Assembly (NCBI GenBank): GCA_029961685.1
Contig: JARWKL010000007.1
Location: 25,925,013-25,989,012 of the forward strand
DNA from: Aristolochia californica
Taxonomy: Eukaryota; Streptophyta; Magnoliopsida; Piperales; Aristolochiaceae
Length of the DNA stretch: 64,000 nt
Reading direction: 5' to 3'
In this document: one piece after another, positions 63,719-64,000 of the stretch
How positions within the stretch are numbered: position 1 is the first letter of the stretch
How the letters are laid out: every line of letters starts with the position of its first letter
Translations under genes and position numbers: made by a program
The notes under the pieces: generated by a model
Told to the model about the DNA's origin: nothing
The model's database searches: none
The model's input: the letters and a program-made list of their open reading frames with translations, nothing else

Positions 63719-64000
63719 GGATAACAAAACTTTTGTGTTCATTTGTGGTGTGTGAATAAATTTTCTTCATTTACTTTTTTTGTTGTTTTAAACTTTTTCC
63801 GAACATCAACTATGAAATTTTCATTTTGCAGTGATCTATTTGCCTTTTTTGTTTACGGGATGAAGGGAGAGCAAAAATCTAGAAGTCTTAATTTAAGAAA
63901 AATGTGTACAGCTAAAATGGAAATGCACAATGCACATATGTAGAGAGAGATAATTCCAAAGAGTGTCTGTAATTTTTAGGGATTGTAACCACCTTTTCGT
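63719..64000 (+). repeat. Partial C monomer at the window end
   Basis: C head (gtgtgaataaattttcttc, gcagtgatctatttgcc). The sequence stops in the ccaccttttcgt block, so the array continues beyond the window. Confidence 0.88.

Larger units (their letters stand above)
1..64000 (+). repeat. Tandem satellite array, ~674 bp monomer, 95 register marks
   Basis: The entire window consists of directly repeated monomers. The anchor ggataacaaaac (or a close variant) recurs at 117, 790, 1464, 2136 and so on to 63719, with typical spacing of 672-676 bp. Exceptions are explained by local indels listed separately: 618, 680, 657, 774, 905, 720, 668, 663, 631 and 681 bp. All copies lie in one orientation. 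Three types (A, B, C) alternate. Short blocks such as catttttaaaacatgtgt, cacttgagaatttaatgagc and tgatttaagaaaaa are nearly invariant, whereas the A+T-rich stretch about 40-110 bp after the anchor differs most between types. No unique DNA interrupts the array and it continues past both ends. Family identity is unknown to me. A heterochromatic satellite of a eukaryote, probably a plant, is an inference. Confidence 0.98.

Noticed and set aside
1..64000. CRISPR-like array
   Set aside because: The repeat unit is ~674 bp with no unique spacers; the whole unit repeats.
1..64000. Telomeric or simple-sequence repeats, rRNA spacer or tRNA clusters
   Set aside because: No telomere-type motif arrays, rRNA-like GC-rich blocks or cloverleaf-forming sequences were seen anywhere in the window.

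Overview
The whole 64 kb window is one uninterrupted head-to-tail satellite DNA array. I find no gene, RNA gene, transposable element, CRISPR array or non-repetitive stretch longer than a few tens of bases. Using the recurring anchor ggataacaaaac as a register mark, I count 95 monomers, all in the same orientation. Spacing between marks is almost always 672-676 bp. The DNA is strongly A+T-rich (by eye about 70%), with long T and A runs. The array runs off both ends of the window, so its total size is unknown. A 64 kb pure array of long, AT-rich monomers with higher-order structure points to a eukaryote and to constitutive heterochromatin (pericentromeric, centromeric or subtelomeric). CpG-decay patterns suggest cytosine methylation. 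A plant is my best guess, but I do not recognise the satellite family and cannot name the species.

Three monomer types can be told apart by diagnostic bases along their length. Type A starts with gtgttgggtgaataaatt, has ...ttgtaagctttttgccttg... and ...aattggtggcagagg, and its tail carries gttagatcaaatttttgaaa. Type B starts with ggtgtgtgaatagatatt, has ...gatcgtatgcac... and ...gaaacgggggaggcggg, and its tail carries gttagctcaactttttgaat. Type C starts with ggtgtgtgaataaatt, has gctgtgatctatttgcc, ...aaaacggaaatg... and ...aatgggttgcggagg, and its tail carries gattaattatgtcagc. I count 38 A, 27 B and 30 C starts. The ground state is a trimer A-B-C of about 2,022 bp.

Layout: 1-9,579 is disordered (hybrids, a perfect 673 bp duplication, a deletion and a 98 bp duplication). 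9,580-19,692 holds five consecutive A-B-C trimers. 19,693-25,092 is disordered and includes a B-C dimer run. 25,093-44,860 is dominated by A-A-B-C tetramers of about 2,695 bp, with A-A-B-B-C, A-A-A-A and B-B-C variants and one out-of-register junction at 31.6 kb. 44,861-56,978 holds six A-B-C trimers, partly organised as 4,045 bp double trimers. 56,979-64,000 is A-A-B-C, then two trimers, then a terminal C. Nearly all irregularities look like homeologous exchange in register between monomer types, or short deletions and duplications. No genes work together here; the interest lies in the layered homogenisation and in small elements kept in every monomer, such as a 16 bp perfect dyad.
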